64,000 nucleotides of DNA from NCBI GenBank assembly GCA_004026145.2, contig CP034993.1, forward strand, positions 8,854,770 through 8,918,769, written 5' to 3'. The notes beneath the pieces were generated by a model. That model had not been told where the DNA came from. It made no database searches and saw only the letters and a program-made list of their open reading frames with translations. The position numbers and the translations under genes are program-made. Positions 38,313 to 49,881 of this stretch are shown here, piece after piece; position 1 is the stretch's first letter; the number at the start of each line of letters is the position of its first letter. The stretch is from Takifugu bimaculatus (lineage: Eukaryota > Chordata > Actinopteri > Tetraodontiformes > Tetraodontidae).

Positions 38313-39261
38313 TACCGTAATTTCAGGACTACAGAGCGCACCTGATTATAAGCCGCATAATCTAATTTTAGAAAGAAAATCAATTTTGTACTTATACAAG
38401 CCACACCGGATTTTAAGCCGCAGGTCCCACGTAGTAATATGAAAAATTAGATCGAAAACACTCAGTACCGGTAGATGTTTTTATTACCGTAAGAGACAAA
38501 TCACTGACGAGTGACAGACAGGTAAGAAACAACAGCCACTCTTTTCACTTGTATGTTTATACAGAGACCTTAAATCCAGTTTTCATCATGTCAGGATTTT
38601 TTAACTTTTAATTTAATCCACTTAGCAACATAAACAAATATATTGTACCGGTAAATGCTTTTTTTTCTAACGGTGTCTGTAATGCAGCTACCTTGAAATA
38701 TACGTTTGTATCAGCGACACCCAAATTACGTTGTTTATGCTTTTTTACTCAATCAATAAACAATCTAAACCTCCCCGATGGCCCACCTCTAAAATCTTCT
38801 ATTTTCATCGCGGTGGCGATTGCTTTTGCCTTCCGTCTGATTCGTACAGCGGAAACACCGCTGCCGCCTGCTCTCTGTGTGTTGACCCAGTCTTCCAGAA
38901 CGTTTTCACACTCAGGCCACCTTGCTACGTTTACGTCTAGTAGCTTTTGTCGTCTTTTTGCTTTGGATCAGTTCTTCAGGCTGGTGTCTCCACCTGCTCG
39001 CCATTGATTACCGTAATGCCAAGATTATGCGCGGCAGCTCGATTTCCTTCTTCAACTGCCAGAGTGATCGCTTTTAACTTAAAGGCCGCATCATATGCTT
39101 TTCTTCTAGTATTTTCCACGTTGATGAGGGTTAGTAAAAATGACTGATTCACAATAGTTGTGATAGTGCGCCACGAAAAAAAATAAGCTGCACCGTAGAA
39201 TAAGCTGCAGTGTTTAAAGAGTAGAAAAAAAGTAGCGGCTTATAGTCCGGAAATTGTGGTA
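38313..39261 (-). mobile_element. pogo/Tigger-like DNA transposon, near complete but degenerate
   Basis: The left end reads TACCGTAATTTCAGGACTAC and the right end, reverse complemented, TACCACAATTTCCGGACTAT. These are imperfect terminal inverted repeats beginning at TA, as expected for a TA target site. The minus strand at about 39120-38760 encodes a broken transposase start (FKLKAITLAVEEGNRAAA) matching the remnant at 29881-30066. Stops and frameshifts make it inactive. It begins five bases after the kcnv2 stop codon. Confidence 0.72.
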
Positions 39262-39780
39262 CATTAAATAACACATACATTGTCACCATATGTGCATGCA
39301 CATCTGTATGGTGCATACCCAAGCCAGACCTTTAAGCAATTACTTTCCTTTATAGAAAAGGTTGTTTTGCTATTTGACCGGGATCAAGATATATGCATGA
39401 AACACTCCAACTAAGTTGTTATGATATTCGATACTGTATGTTTTCTTACAACACCATTGCTTAAACTTGGTTTTCCCAAATCGGTGTCTGCTCGTCCATG
39501 GGTCACAGAGAGTTTGAGGGCCTAAAATATGAAACTGAAATAACAAAAATTATATTTGCTGTACTTGTTGGTGGTAATGCACTTGACTCTCGACTGAGTC
39601 TGCAATTGTTTTGCTGTGTTTTTTTCCTCATCTACCAAGAATTTTTTGTGAGTATCTCAACAGTGCTGTGGGATTTCATTATCTATTTTATTTGGTATTA
39701 ATCGTTTTCCTAACATAAAACAATAAGCTTGATATGATAACTGATTGATATGAAAATAAAGTCAAGCAAAGACACTTTAA

Positions 39781-39799
39781 CCCCCCCCCCCCCCCCCCC
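39781..39799. repeat. Poly-C homopolymer
   Basis: Run of 19 C, the longest in the window. Confidence 0.92.
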
Positions 39800-41186
39800 G
39801 AAATTGTTCAGTATCCTGACGCTATTTTTCGGGAATAAGAGAACAAAGAAGAAGAGCAAAGAGTGAGAGCACGAACTCTGAAATAAAAAGAGAGATAAGA
39901 GCAAGACCTAAATGGAAGGGAACGTTAACTGGCGTGACCGACGCCATAGTTCCATCACGAGTTAGAGGCTCCCCCCACCAGCCCACGCGCGCACACCCGC
40001 GCGCCCTCGTGTTTATTGATGAAGTAATCGTTCATAGACGTACCTGGCTCCCAGATAACGGTAAGAACACGCCAGTTAATCTATCAGCTGCACACGTTTT
40101 TGTTTGTTTTTTACATTTATTTAAGAGGTGGCCGCTCACATTTATGCCCAATAACGGAGTTTCCTCAGACTTTTGCGTGTGTACATTAATATTAAGCCCG
40201 AAGGGCGAATGCGTCCGTTTAGTTTGACTAAAACGGAGGGAACCATCGGAAAGCAAGCGAAACAAAAAGCCCTAACAGATCATCCTTTTAGTGCGGTTTA
40301 TTAATATGTTTATTTGTAATTTATTAAAATTCGAAATAGTTCCTCTTTCCTCATATGCTGACTTTTCATTTTAACCAAACCCAGCGGTTTTGTAAATGAC
40401 GGGAAAATGCTCGTTCGGTGCTGATTTTAATTTACTACGAGTTTCATTAGCGTATGCCCAAAAAAAATAATGCAGATGTCCCCCAACCGCCTTGGAGCGT
40501 GCGGTGTTTTTCACAATAATTATTTTACTAATATCGATAATTATTATCCTAATAAATAGCGGGGAGATCTTGGGTGTTTCCTCCCCCGATTTTCTCCAGT
40601 ATTTTGTTTTGTCCGTAATTACTTTAATTATCATCAGCCGACACCAGAGCACCGCTGCTTCTCTCCCGAAACTCTCGTCTGTGTCTTTGTTCGTTGCCTG
40701 GAGCTGCGCCCGATAAAGCGACCTTTGTGTTAGCTTCTCCCGGCCTTTGTTTGCAAAACTTTTTTGGACCAATTTCAAGGACATTACTCGATGTGCTTCT
40801 ACACTAACCCCCCTTTACAAGAACTGTGCAAGGTGATACAAGGTCAGGCCAGATTCCATTGTTATTTCCCACTACAGCAAGTTAAAAGGTGCAAGCTTTA
40901 TCAACTTTTTATAAAAACAGCTTGATTTAAATACTCGACCAGTGCACGTGCGGAATTCATTATTATCAACATGTCCAGATAATTATTTGAGAAGCCATCA
41001 CCAAAATGCTGCAGCTGCTGATCTCCCAAAAAATCACATTACTACTGTGCTGGTTTCTCCACATGGTACTTCTGCCCTATGGGTCCACTAGAGTAAACCA
41101 GGATATTGGTCCCAGTGTGCTGGTTTACTTGTGGTTCCCAGAATCTCTAAAAGTAGAACAAGGGGCCAAGCATTTAGTCATCAGCA

Positions 41187-41203
41187 CCCCCCCCCCCCCC
41201 CCC
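41187..41203. repeat. Poly-C homopolymer
   Basis: Run of 17 C upstream of the first b3gnt3 copy. Confidence 0.9.
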
Positions 41204-41639
41204 AGGTACAGAAGGCTGAGTCCTGTCTACTTTTATGTTTTGACAAAGCTTATAGCAAGATTAAAGCATTAACAAATGAACTTGTGTTTTTTTTGTACCT
41301 CTCCCCCCTGTGCCCCTCTCTATCCAACCCACTAGCCGTGCACTGTCCAGCGCAGCTGTAGCTGTGATTCCTCTGTAATTAATGTTCTAAACGTATAATG
41401 TGTGTCTATTCTCTCCTCTTTTGTGATCTCCTCCCCTTCTCCTTTACTCAGCAGGAGGATCCCCCGTATGAGCCTTTCTATAAGGCACCTAGAGACATTC
41501 TTGACTATAACAGACATGATGTAAATAAAGATTCATTAAATTGATTTACTGTCCATCTTTAGTGGGAGTGTAATCCTGCGTTTGTGTGTAGCTGCACCCC
41601 TGCGGGTAAATTTTGATTTATGATATACACTCTCCAGCT

Positions 41640-41880
41640 GTTTTAAGTACACCTTGTTAGTCATAGGTTGGACACTTTTTTTGCCTTCCGGAATGCCTTA
41701 GTTCTTTGTGGCTCACTTTAAATAAGTTGCTGGGAACCTTCCTCAGAGCTTTTGGTCCATGATTACGTGATGGCATCACACAGATATGTGGTTTGTTTGC
41801 TGCACATCTATGACGGAAGTCACAAAACTCTGAAGTGAACCATGGTGATGGATATTTGATCGCAAGTGGTACCACGTGAC
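41640..41880 (-). mobile_element. Tc1/mariner-like transposon 3' fragment
   Basis: Read on the minus strand, the segment includes GTGTGATGCCATCACGTAAT, then CATGGACCAAAAGCTCTGAG, and ends near AAAAAGTGTCCAACCTATGA. This resembles the end of the transposase gene of a very common fish Tc1-like element. It is short and diverged, with no open frame of note. Confidence 0.45.
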
Positions 41881-42381
41881 GACTGGTTGAGAGAGCAGGC
41901 TGGGCTAAAAGTAGCTCTGCACCTGTTTTGCTTGTGGGGGAGGGATTTTATTTATTTTTACTCATGAAATGAAACAAAGCGGAACTGCCTGTAACATCTA
42001 CTGCTAGCTAAAAGATTTCAGCAGTGTGTTTAACAAAAATATATGTTATTTATCTCTGACTGAATCTGATCTCTTATTTTAGTTTAATCTGTTGTTAATC
42101 CGCTGTTTCTTTTGCCTTGTGCTTGGTTGACTACTTAAATGGGGACATGCCAACAACAACTAACCAGGGTTAAAACTAAAGCTGTTTGTAAAACAGCGAT
42201 TGATTTACTAGAATAAACCCACTCTCAGAAATGATACCAAAGTCCTCCAAAAAGACTTGATCACACAATTTTGTTGGTGTGATCTTGGCTAAAATGAAAA
42301 CATTTTTGATAAATAGTTGACGCCTGTACTGAATAGAGCAACTTTCTATTAAGATTAATATTGTTCTTTGCTGCCACAGGG

Positions 42382-43509
42382 ATGAGGATCAAAGCCAAGA
42401 CTGCACTGGTGTTGGTGGTAGCTCTGGGTCTGCTGGTTCTTCACCTCTATAAAGACTTTGCTGACAAGAAAACCATCCAGCCTCATGTCAGCAAGGGCAG
42501 CAGACCACTTACCCAAATCCCCAAAAGCACATATCGGTGGTCACTGTGTGAAAGAAAAACAGCTGCTGCTAACATAACAGGTTTCAGTTCTCTTCCTGAT
42601 AATTTAAAAGACTTCCTCTATTATCGGCACTGTCGGCATTTCCCCATGCTGCTCGACGTTCCTGACAAATGTGGAGGAGCTGGAAAATCAGCAGACGTCT
42701 TCCTTCTGCTGGTGGTCAAGAGCTCTCCACTGAACTACGACCGCAGGGAGGTGCTGCGTAAGACCTGGGCCATGGAGAGGCAGCACAACGGGCTGTGGAT
42801 CCGGAGGATCTTCATATCAGGAACCACAGCGGAAGGTCATGAGAAGAAGAGGCTGAACAAGCTCCTTGAGCTGGAGAACCGCGAGTACAATGACATCCTC
42901 CAGTGGGACTTCACCGACAGCTTCTACAACCTGACCCTGAAGCAGATCCTCTTCCTGGAGTGGATGGAACGGAGCTGCCCTCACGTGCGCTTTCTGCTCA
43001 ACGGAGACGACGACGTCTTTGCCCACACGGACAACATGGTGGAATACCTGCAGAACCTGAAAGAGAACGATGGAAGCAAACACCTCTTTATAGGCCACCT
43101 CATTCAGGGTGTGGGGCCCATTCGATCACCGGGGAGCAAGTATTTCATTCCTGTTCAAGTTCAAGAGTCAGACTCCTACCCACCCTACTGTGGTGGTGGG
43201 GGCTTCCTCCTGTCTGGGTACACAGCTTCAGTCATATACAACATGTCCCAATCCATCACCATCCTTCCCATCGATGACGTCTACATGGGGATGTGTCTGG
43301 CCAAAGCCGGACTCGGTCCTGCCTCACATGTGGGTGTGAAGACGGCAGGTCTGCAGATTCCCTCTAAAACACTCGATGCATATGACCCTTGTTTTTATGG
43401 AGACATTTTACTGGTGCACAGGTTCCTCCCGGCTCATTTATATCATATGTGGGTCAGAGTCCATGACCCTGATCTGGACTGTTCCATAAAATCGGGTAAG
43501 CAGCGCTAA
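42382..43509 (+). CDS. b3gnt3: Beta-1,3-N-acetylglucosaminyltransferase 3-like, tandem copy 1
   Basis: Golgi type II membrane glycosyltransferase of family GT31. B3GNT3 adds GlcNAc in beta-1,3 linkage, for example to extend core 1 O-glycans. It has 375 residues: a short cytosolic start, a signal anchor (about 7-22, LVLVVALGLLVLHLY), a stem, then the catalytic domain. Family marks are LYYRHCRHFPMLLDVP, NYDRREVLRKTW, DSFYNLTLKQ, the nucleotide-sugar/metal motif NGDDDVFAHTDN (Asp 209-211), CGGGGFLLSGYTA and the late DDVYMGMCL. Human B3GNT3 shares the RHCRHFP and DVFAHTDNM segments. The coding region is one exon with an acceptor (GCCACAG) two bases before the ATG, so an upstream non-coding exon is expected. 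Poly(A) signal at 44761. Confidence 0.9.
   Translation: MRIKAKTALVLVVALGLLVLHLYKDFADKKTIQPHVSKGSRPLTQIPKSTYRWSLCERKTAAANITGFSSLPDNLKDFLYYRHCRHFPMLLDVPDKCGGAGKSADVFLLLVVKSSPLNYDRREVLRKTWAMERQHNGLWIRRIFISGTTAEGHEKKRLNKLLELENREYNDILQWDFTDSFYNLTLKQILFLEWMERSCPHVRFLLNGDDDVFAHTDNMVEYLQNLKENDGSKHLFIGHLIQGVGPIRSPGSKYFIPVQVQESDSYPPYCGGGGFLLSGYTASVIYNMSQSITILPIDDVYMGMCLAKAGLGPASHVGVKTAGLQIPSKTLDAYDPCFYGDILLVHRFLPAHLYHMWVRVHDPDLDCSIKSGKQR
42619..43093 (+). repeat. b3gnt3: Homogenised block shared by the three b3gnt3 copies (copy 1)
   Basis: Nearly identical DNA to 50137-50611 and 53936-54406, including silent sites. It encodes residues 80-237, from the RHCRHFP segment past the DDD motif. By eye I count about eight mismatches with copy 2 and about fifteen with copy 3 over roughly 475 bases. 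The sequence on either side is far more diverged. Confidence 0.85.
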
Positions 43510-43964
43510 ACTGTGGGTATGGGCTGTTAATGTTTTGTATTGCACATTTCCAAAAATGGAACATTTTAACAAAGTGATTTACAAATAAGACCAAGGTTGA
43601 GAAAAATCAGACATTAGTTAAGAATAAAGATCAAAACATTATTTAAAATGAAAAAAGGAATAGCTAAAATAGCCATTAAAAATCATTATGCTGTTGACAC
43701 AAATTAAACTTGTCAAACTTCACGCCAACAGTTTGAAACTGTGGGTTTAAAATAAGGTGTGAGAGGGTGCATGTCTTTGGGAGTGGCCGCTTCCTTTTAC
43801 AGAGGGATATATTTGAGTATCATATAAGTGGTGTGATATTTTGTGTCTTAAAAGTTTTTCCAACAGGAAGAAGGATAAAAGAAGGGGGTGCATTTAGAGG
43901 CTTGGTCCCCAATTTTAAAAACTTCTTTCCAACAAGTAGCATTTGAAGCATCTTTTGACCTCGG

Positions 43965-44110
43965 CAGTGGGTAGCTCAGCCTGTTGGAAACTGGGCTGCC
44001 CCAGTGGAGACAAACACAGGCAACGTGTGCTGGTAGTAGGGGGAGGTGCCATAACACCTTTAGAGCACTGTCAAAGTACCCTTGAGCAAGGTACCAAGGC
44101 TGAGAAGTGC
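43965..44110 (+). mobile_element. tRNA-derived SINE fragment
   Basis: Contains GTGGGTAGCTCAGCCTG, which resembles a tRNA A box, and ACCCTTGAGCAAGGTACC, a segment common to many fish SINEs. The same core appears in the better-preserved copy at 52365-52608. The B box is not clear. Confidence 0.45.
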
Positions 44111-44760
44111 AATGCAAAAAATTGTTCATGAAAGTTAAATAAGGTTTCTTATATGCAATTTTGCCTTGTAAAAATCTTTTTGAATTGTAAAATTCCTGAA
44201 CGTTAGTTTGTATTGCACCTGTCAGCCGCTGTCAATCACCCACAGCCTAAATCTCCTTGTTATAACATTAGAACACGTGAACAAATACGACAGTGGAACA
44301 ATCAGGGTTGTTTTTTTAATTAAAAATGCAGACAAAAGATTCATGCTGCACGTGACCATGCTTATAAGAATGGACGACATCCAATTTGCCATATTTACTG
44401 ATTTTTATTTAGTTTTTGTTAAAGATTGTTTTCAGGTTTTAGCAATTTCATCATTTATTTTAACTTTTCAGTCATAGCAAGGAATAATATCCTTACATAA
44501 AACTTGAACCTCTTCACACACTATATAGCGACACACTCAGGGTCTCCTTAAACTTCACCTGCAATCCTTTGTATGTTTAATATTTTGTACCTTTTGCACT
44601 AAATGCTGTCATTCAACATTTAAATATAGGATATAAATATAAACCATCTCCTTTAAAACTCTTCTGTTTTTCAGGACTGAATCCTGTACATTGCTTGTTG
44701 TCTACAGTGTTGTGAACTATTTTGATGCAGCAAAGAGATTAACAATTGCACTGTTTTGTA

Positions 44761-44766
44761 AATAAA
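44761..44766 (+). terminator. b3gnt3: Polyadenylation signal of b3gnt3 copy 1
   Basis: AATAAA about 1.25 kb after the stop codon. The intervening 3' UTR contains a SINE-like segment. Confidence 0.55.
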
Positions 44767-45224
44767 GAATTTAAATGGTGGTATTTGACCTGGTATCACA
44801 ATGCAATTCCCGTTTTCCAAGTCTATTCAGCCAGAGATTATAGCATCCTAGACTGTGCTGTTCAGCGGATATACACACATACACTGTATTACCTGCATGG
44901 GTTTATAGGTCCAGAGAAGTTGTAAACTGACTTAAAATGCTGCAAATATAGCTGCCCTGGCATGAGCAGTGAGCACAGGCTGTGTTGTAGATGACAGACC
45001 TCCATCCCACCTTCATTGAGTCTGTTAATGACAATTTGGACATAAACAGCAACATAAAACATTCCTCCTTGCATTAAAGAGTAAATAGGGGTCCTGACCT
45101 GAAGGCCATGGTGCGTGTGTGCTAACCCCGAGGGGCCGCACATACCAGCACTGGAGGAGAGAGGTCCAGTCACCTTGGACCAAAGCTCTGGGAGTGTTCA
45201 TCTGTTTCTTGACAAACTCATGGG

Positions 45225-45290
45225 GCGGTGGTAGCTCAGTCTGTTTGGGCTGATCCAATGCTGATAGCTGGGACCAAGGCTGGAGCTGAT
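45225..45290 (+). mobile_element. Possible SINE head (tRNA-like A box)
   Basis: GCGGTGGTAGCTCAGTCTG resembles the tRNA-like head of the SINEs at 43965 and 52365. No B box or core follows, so the call is weak. Between here and 45640 I see nothing else. Confidence 0.25.
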
Positions 45291-45639
45291 GATGACTGAG
45301 AGGGCCGTGGCGTGATGTCACAGTTGTCGCTGGGTGACCAGCGGTGAGGGACAGGGAGGAGTTGCAGCCATGGTCGAGAAAGGAAGGAAAAGCCTAGTGT
45401 GGGACGTCAGGACAAGCCTTTTCCCCTAGTCGCCGGGTGAGCTCTACCAGGTCGCCAACAACGTGGGTCCAGCAGCAGGTCAGGAACAGCCGCAGTTTGA
45501 GTCTGAAGATACAGGAATGGTCCAGTTGTTAACTGTTAAAGGACTTTACTGACAATCTGATCGCAAATGAGCACTGCCGACACGTGATAATAGGGAGGTT
45601 GCAGATTCCCACATAACACGGACTGTTTGGGCTGCTGCA

Positions 45640-45835
45640 TTGGCCTGCACTATTTCTTACTATTTATATATATACTGTATATATGTCTTATTTTATTTAC
45701 CTTATTCTAATGTTGTCTTCTTTATGTTGAATGTCGCAGCGTCACACCAAGACAAATTCCTAGCTTGTGTAATACTGTGTATTACATGAACAATGGCAAT
45801 AAATCTGATTCTGATTCTGGTTCTGATTCTGACCA
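45640..45835 (+). mobile_element. LINE 3' end with (GATTCT)n tail
   Basis: GCACTATTTCTTACTATTTA leads into AAGACAAATTCCTAGCTTGT and then CAATAAATCTGATTCTGATT with further GATTCT-type repeats. This is the familiar 3' terminus of L2-type LINEs in fish. Only the 3' end is present. Confidence 0.6.
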
Positions 45836-45839
45836 TCAC

Positions 45840-46862
45840 AGAGACTACGCCTGTGGTCCAACCTTCTGGTGACAGTGGTGTTGGTCACCTACACTCTCTC
45901 CCTGTCACCACTACAGCTAGTGGGGTCAGCCTACCTCAAGTTGCGGGCACAGCCAATCAGCCTGGCCCAGCTGTTCCGATGTCCGTCGTTAGGTCCGACA
46001 GGACATCCGCTGAAGCCACCTGTGAGGTCACTAATCCTGAACCACGAGAAATGTTAAAGAGCGTCGAGGAGCTTGGTAGAAGACTCAGACAGAGGGTAAG
46101 GCCATCGAATGAACAGTCACCACAACACTCGGCAGGGTCCTCAGCTCAAACGAACACAGCACATGATGACGACCTCCGATCCATCTCATCCAGGCCGCCT
46201 ATAAGCCAATCAGGAGGGAGTCATTTCCCTGAGAGATCTTGCATATGTTCCACGGAGGGAATTTAAAGTCCTGGGGGGATAATTAATCCGATATAAGCTG
46301 TTAACAATATTTGCAAACAAATGGACGAAGTGACCAGGGAAGGCTTACCCGACACATAAATTGTGCGTGGTGGACTTCGGATAATAAAGCCGGGCACCTT
46401 CAGGGACATGCTAATCAATAAAGATGATCTCACCGTGACCGAAATGAAAGGTTTTCTCCAGGCTCACCTAAGAGAGAAAAATAGCACCGGACTAATTGCC
46501 AGGCAGGATGAAAATGAGACGCAGCAGTTCAGGGTTAAAGCAACGGGTCCTCTTCACATCTAAACCGCCAGGTGCAGGCATCAGGTATACTCCCAGCACA
46601 AGATGCATTTCTACACTCTGTTTATCGGGGTCTGGGCAATAAATATAGTGACATCCGACGACAATTCAACCCTCTGTTGTCAAGTGGTGAGAGGAGCGAC
46701 GAGACAATCTTGCGCCATCTAGAGAGACAAAAGACCAGGAACAGGGAGCGGAGCCTCGGTCTACTCCGCCAAGGGCGGTCTCTTGACAGGGGCACCCGTG
46801 ACGTCCTCATCGGTAAACACTGCCAATACCTACCTCGTGCCACTGACTACAAACTCACCTGA
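45840..46862 (+). pseudogene. Degenerate retrotransposon gag-like remnant
   Basis: Three broken open stretches (to 46266, 46363-46563, 46572-46862) read like the gag of fish LTR retroelements: a Ser/Pro/Gln-rich start, then KPGTFRDML, TEMKGFLQAHLREK, and after a break DAFLHSVYRGLGNKYSDIRR. Stop codons and frame changes separate the parts, and I see no protease, reverse transcriptase or integrase after them. It precedes the LTR-like segment 46989-47853 and probably belongs to the same insertion. It is non-functional as it stands. Confidence 0.55.
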
Positions 46863-46988
46863 GCTAAGATGATTAGTGCCTTGAAATGTGATTGTTGCAC
46901 AGATTTAATGTACTAGCTGTATACATTCTGAGAATGTGATATTGACGCGATTTGTTGTGCCAGGAGCCACTTTTGTCATCGGGGAGCG

Positions 46989-47853
46989 TGTAGTGGAACG
47001 ACCACCAAATCATTTAATGTACATTTTTAAAAAAATATAAGATGCCTGTTATAATCAGACTTTTTAAAAGCTTGATTTATTTATTTTATTTTCTGAAAAT
47101 ATATGCACAATGTATTTTATTTTGAGAACAGCGGTGCGGCGGGACATACGTACTTGCTTCGGGAATATCGAGGCGCACCTTCTTCCGACTACTGGAGGGA
47201 AACGAAGACGCGTCGTGTCCTCATCATCCGCTATTTGTCCTGTCTATACGGGACCCGTAACACATAGATGGCTTCTTTCGCTCCTCTCTCGAACCATCTA
47301 TCTTCCATGGCCAAAACCTGTTCATTAGTGCACGTCCAGTCCTCCAACACCCTGAGGCCGAAGCTCATTCACCCGAAGGACATAACACCGAGAGAACAAA
47401 CAGAGTAACGTGGTTTATCCAGTCCAGTGCAGTGAGGAATGCCAAAACTTCGAGAAAATACACAAGAGGAGGGGTTGTACAGTGTTTATATTGTGGCGAG
47501 CTCGGGTTCCGGGTTGCGGAAGAACTCAGACACATACTACTAACAGGTTATTCTACCATTCCATTGTAGTAAAGGCCACTTAATTTCACACACCCAGAAA
47601 ACACACGAACAAAGGGAAGTCTGCAATAACACACATAACTTCGCTTATGGTGTCCAGGTGCAAACAATGATTAAAACAGTAATTAAACACATTAACGACC
47701 AGAACTCAATGAATAGAACATTAACATTGAAAGTCACAAAGGAGAACATTTAAAACAAATAAAAACAGGGTTAACACAAACCTGAACCCACAGAACACAC
47801 TGCTACAAAGCATGCTGGGAATTGCCCACTCTGACCCTCCCCAACACGCTACA
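46989..47853 (+). mobile_element. LTR-like segment (probable 3' LTR of the gag remnant)
   Basis: Starts TGTAGTGG and ends ACGCTACA, giving the inverted TGTAG...CTACA ends typical of LTRs. A purine-rich GGGGAG sits just before it, a possible polypurine tract. It lies directly downstream of the gag remnant. No matching copy is found before the gag, so the 5' LTR and most of the interior appear to be lost. The remaining 47854-49881 stretch shows no gene except possible 5' UTR of the next copy. Confidence 0.45.
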
Positions 47854-49083
47854 ATATACTCATAATGTTTAAGTGATGCTACAACAGTAGATTTTAAAAG
47901 TGATATTTATTTAAGGCATTTAAGGCATGTGCAAAACAAAAACAAAAAACACCGTTAAATAAAACACAGGGCAGGGCTGGTTTCATTTGTATTATTCACA
48001 ACTATTCATAATGGTTCCTTGTCATGCTGGAACCTGTTTATCTGCTGTCCTTCCTCGCCGGTCCTGGCCCACAAACTCACCCATTGAACACATTTCATCA
48101 GCTGATGTTGTGTTTGTCATCAACATTAGTAAACTTCTCTGGGTTGTGCATCTTCATTCCAGGCATAAGTAAATGAAAGAGACCAACAGTACGAATAAGA
48201 TATTTCCTATTTTCCGTCTTCAGTTAGAAAAGAAATGACTGCAAATATTAATTATGTAGCCCATCATACACCGACACTGTAGTACATATTCACTTACAAT
48301 GACAAATTTTACCAATATTGGTTGTGTGATGGTCACCACATGATATCTTTTATTGATTTTGGTGTTGAAACCTCGACCCGGAGGGCTGCGAAGCTGCTTT
48401 CACCAAGGCAAGCAGGTGCAAGAGCGGCCGATGTGAAAACCCAGCATCAGCACCGGGGTTCGACATGGCTGAGCTCTTCACACGAGTCCGCTCGCTGGGT
48501 TCAGTAAGACAAAGTGGTGATTTGGGGAGGTCACAGCAGTGCGTTCGCACTTAACAGGTTTGTTGTTTTACCCTGACGAGCTCGACAGCAGGGAGGCGCA
48601 AAGGCCGCCAGACCTGTTAAACGATTGTCGATGAAGGGAAGTCGCAGAGCTGACGCACGTCTTTCGTGCAAAGCCACGAACAAAGCTTTGGAAAAAGTTG
48701 CAGGGGTTTAATATGCTATAAACATATGTTTGTTTGTTTGTTTGTTCTTTTACGTTTAAATAAATGGAATAGCAATTTTAGAGATCTTTTTGCGTTTAGT
48801 ATTTACCTCGCTGCCATTTAAATTCAACCTTATATCATTTTAAAAAGATCTGAAGGAAATCCCGCGTGCGCTGGTTACACCCAACCTGGATTATAGTGCC
48901 TCATTTTTTTTTATGATTTTACAATCCGGTTTTGGAGAGCTTTATTGCATTGTGTGTGTAAACATATAAACTACATTTATATAGTTAAGCTAAATCAAAA
49001 TGAAATGAAGACGAATGACGCAATATTTTACGGATCCAAGTCAGATTTTTAAAACAACTGATATTATTTAATTAAACACGCCA

Positions 49084-49110
49084 ATACTACTACTACTACT
49101 AATAATAATA
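49084..49110. repeat. (CTA)n/(ATA)n trinucleotide repeat
   Basis: Short run of ACT/CTA units passing into AAT units upstream of b3gnt3 copy 2. Confidence 0.8.
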
Positions 49111-49881
49111 ACAACGATCAGGAAAAAGCAAAGACATTTCAGGTCCCAGTGATGGATGAGCCACTGTGGGAGTGGCAAAAAAATGTTTTAACGCATCTCT
49201 CTCAGCCACGTCAACTCCTGCCTATTCTTCTGGAATCAGCTCGTTAGCGCACTGATCTCTGGATCCTTCAGATCCTCACCAGATTAAAGGTTGGTGCAGC
49301 TCTCATTTTACATTAATGTTATATTTATTTTACATGCTTCCATTTTACACATAATGGAGCGACACCAGTTTGGGATTTATACATTTAAGGCAGCAGAGCA
49401 GCCAAATCGTCATCTGGGCTTTTTGGCTCACCTGTATAAATATAGAGAGGTGTATTACATTCGCTGAATACACCAGAAATACCCAGTAGAACTCAGCTGC
49501 CGGTAATAACCCCTCATATGTTTGACGCAATGGTACATAATGGTCGTTAAGTATTATCCACTGGTGTGGAAAAATGTAAGAGATTAAAAAAATCTAAACC
49601 TCGCCGTTTTGAAACAAGCCCTGTCCTTAATAAAAAGTGCAGATTTAAAAAGTAGAAAGGAGTATTTTTAACTACTTTCCTCAGACTCAGTAAAGTACCA
49701 ACGTCAGTGGAAGAGGAAAAAGCAGTAATAATTTTAATCAATCTACGTAATTTTAAGAAGCAATTAGCAATTTTCTTCAGAAAAGGCACAAAATGTATCA
49801 CAGAAGCCTTGAGACTAACGACAGATAACTAGTCTTTTGGACATGGGAGACTCTGTTAACACCTGTTTACCGTTCTGCAGG

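Larger units (their letters stand above)
39262..42381. other. Intergenic DNA before the b3gnt3 array
   Basis: No protein-coding exon recognised. A CpG-rich stretch at about 39930-40060 ends in AACG followed by GTAAGAAC at 40061. It could be an untranslated first exon and promoter of the first b3gnt3 copy, whose coding exon has an acceptor directly before its ATG. This is an inference. Homopolymer C runs and a Tc1-like fragment are listed separately. Confidence 0.4.

Noticed and set aside
45793..45840. ATG and hydrophobic start of the frame running into the gag-like remnant, resembling a signal peptide
   Set aside because: The Leu/Ile-rich start is encoded by the GATTCT repeat tail of a LINE, so it is an accidental start rather than a secretion signal.
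49843..49881. Upstream in-frame ATG for b3gnt3 copy 2 (MGDSVNTCLPFCR)
   Set aside because: A splice acceptor consensus ends one base before the ATG at 49882, matching copy 1, so the upstream codons are probably intronic.
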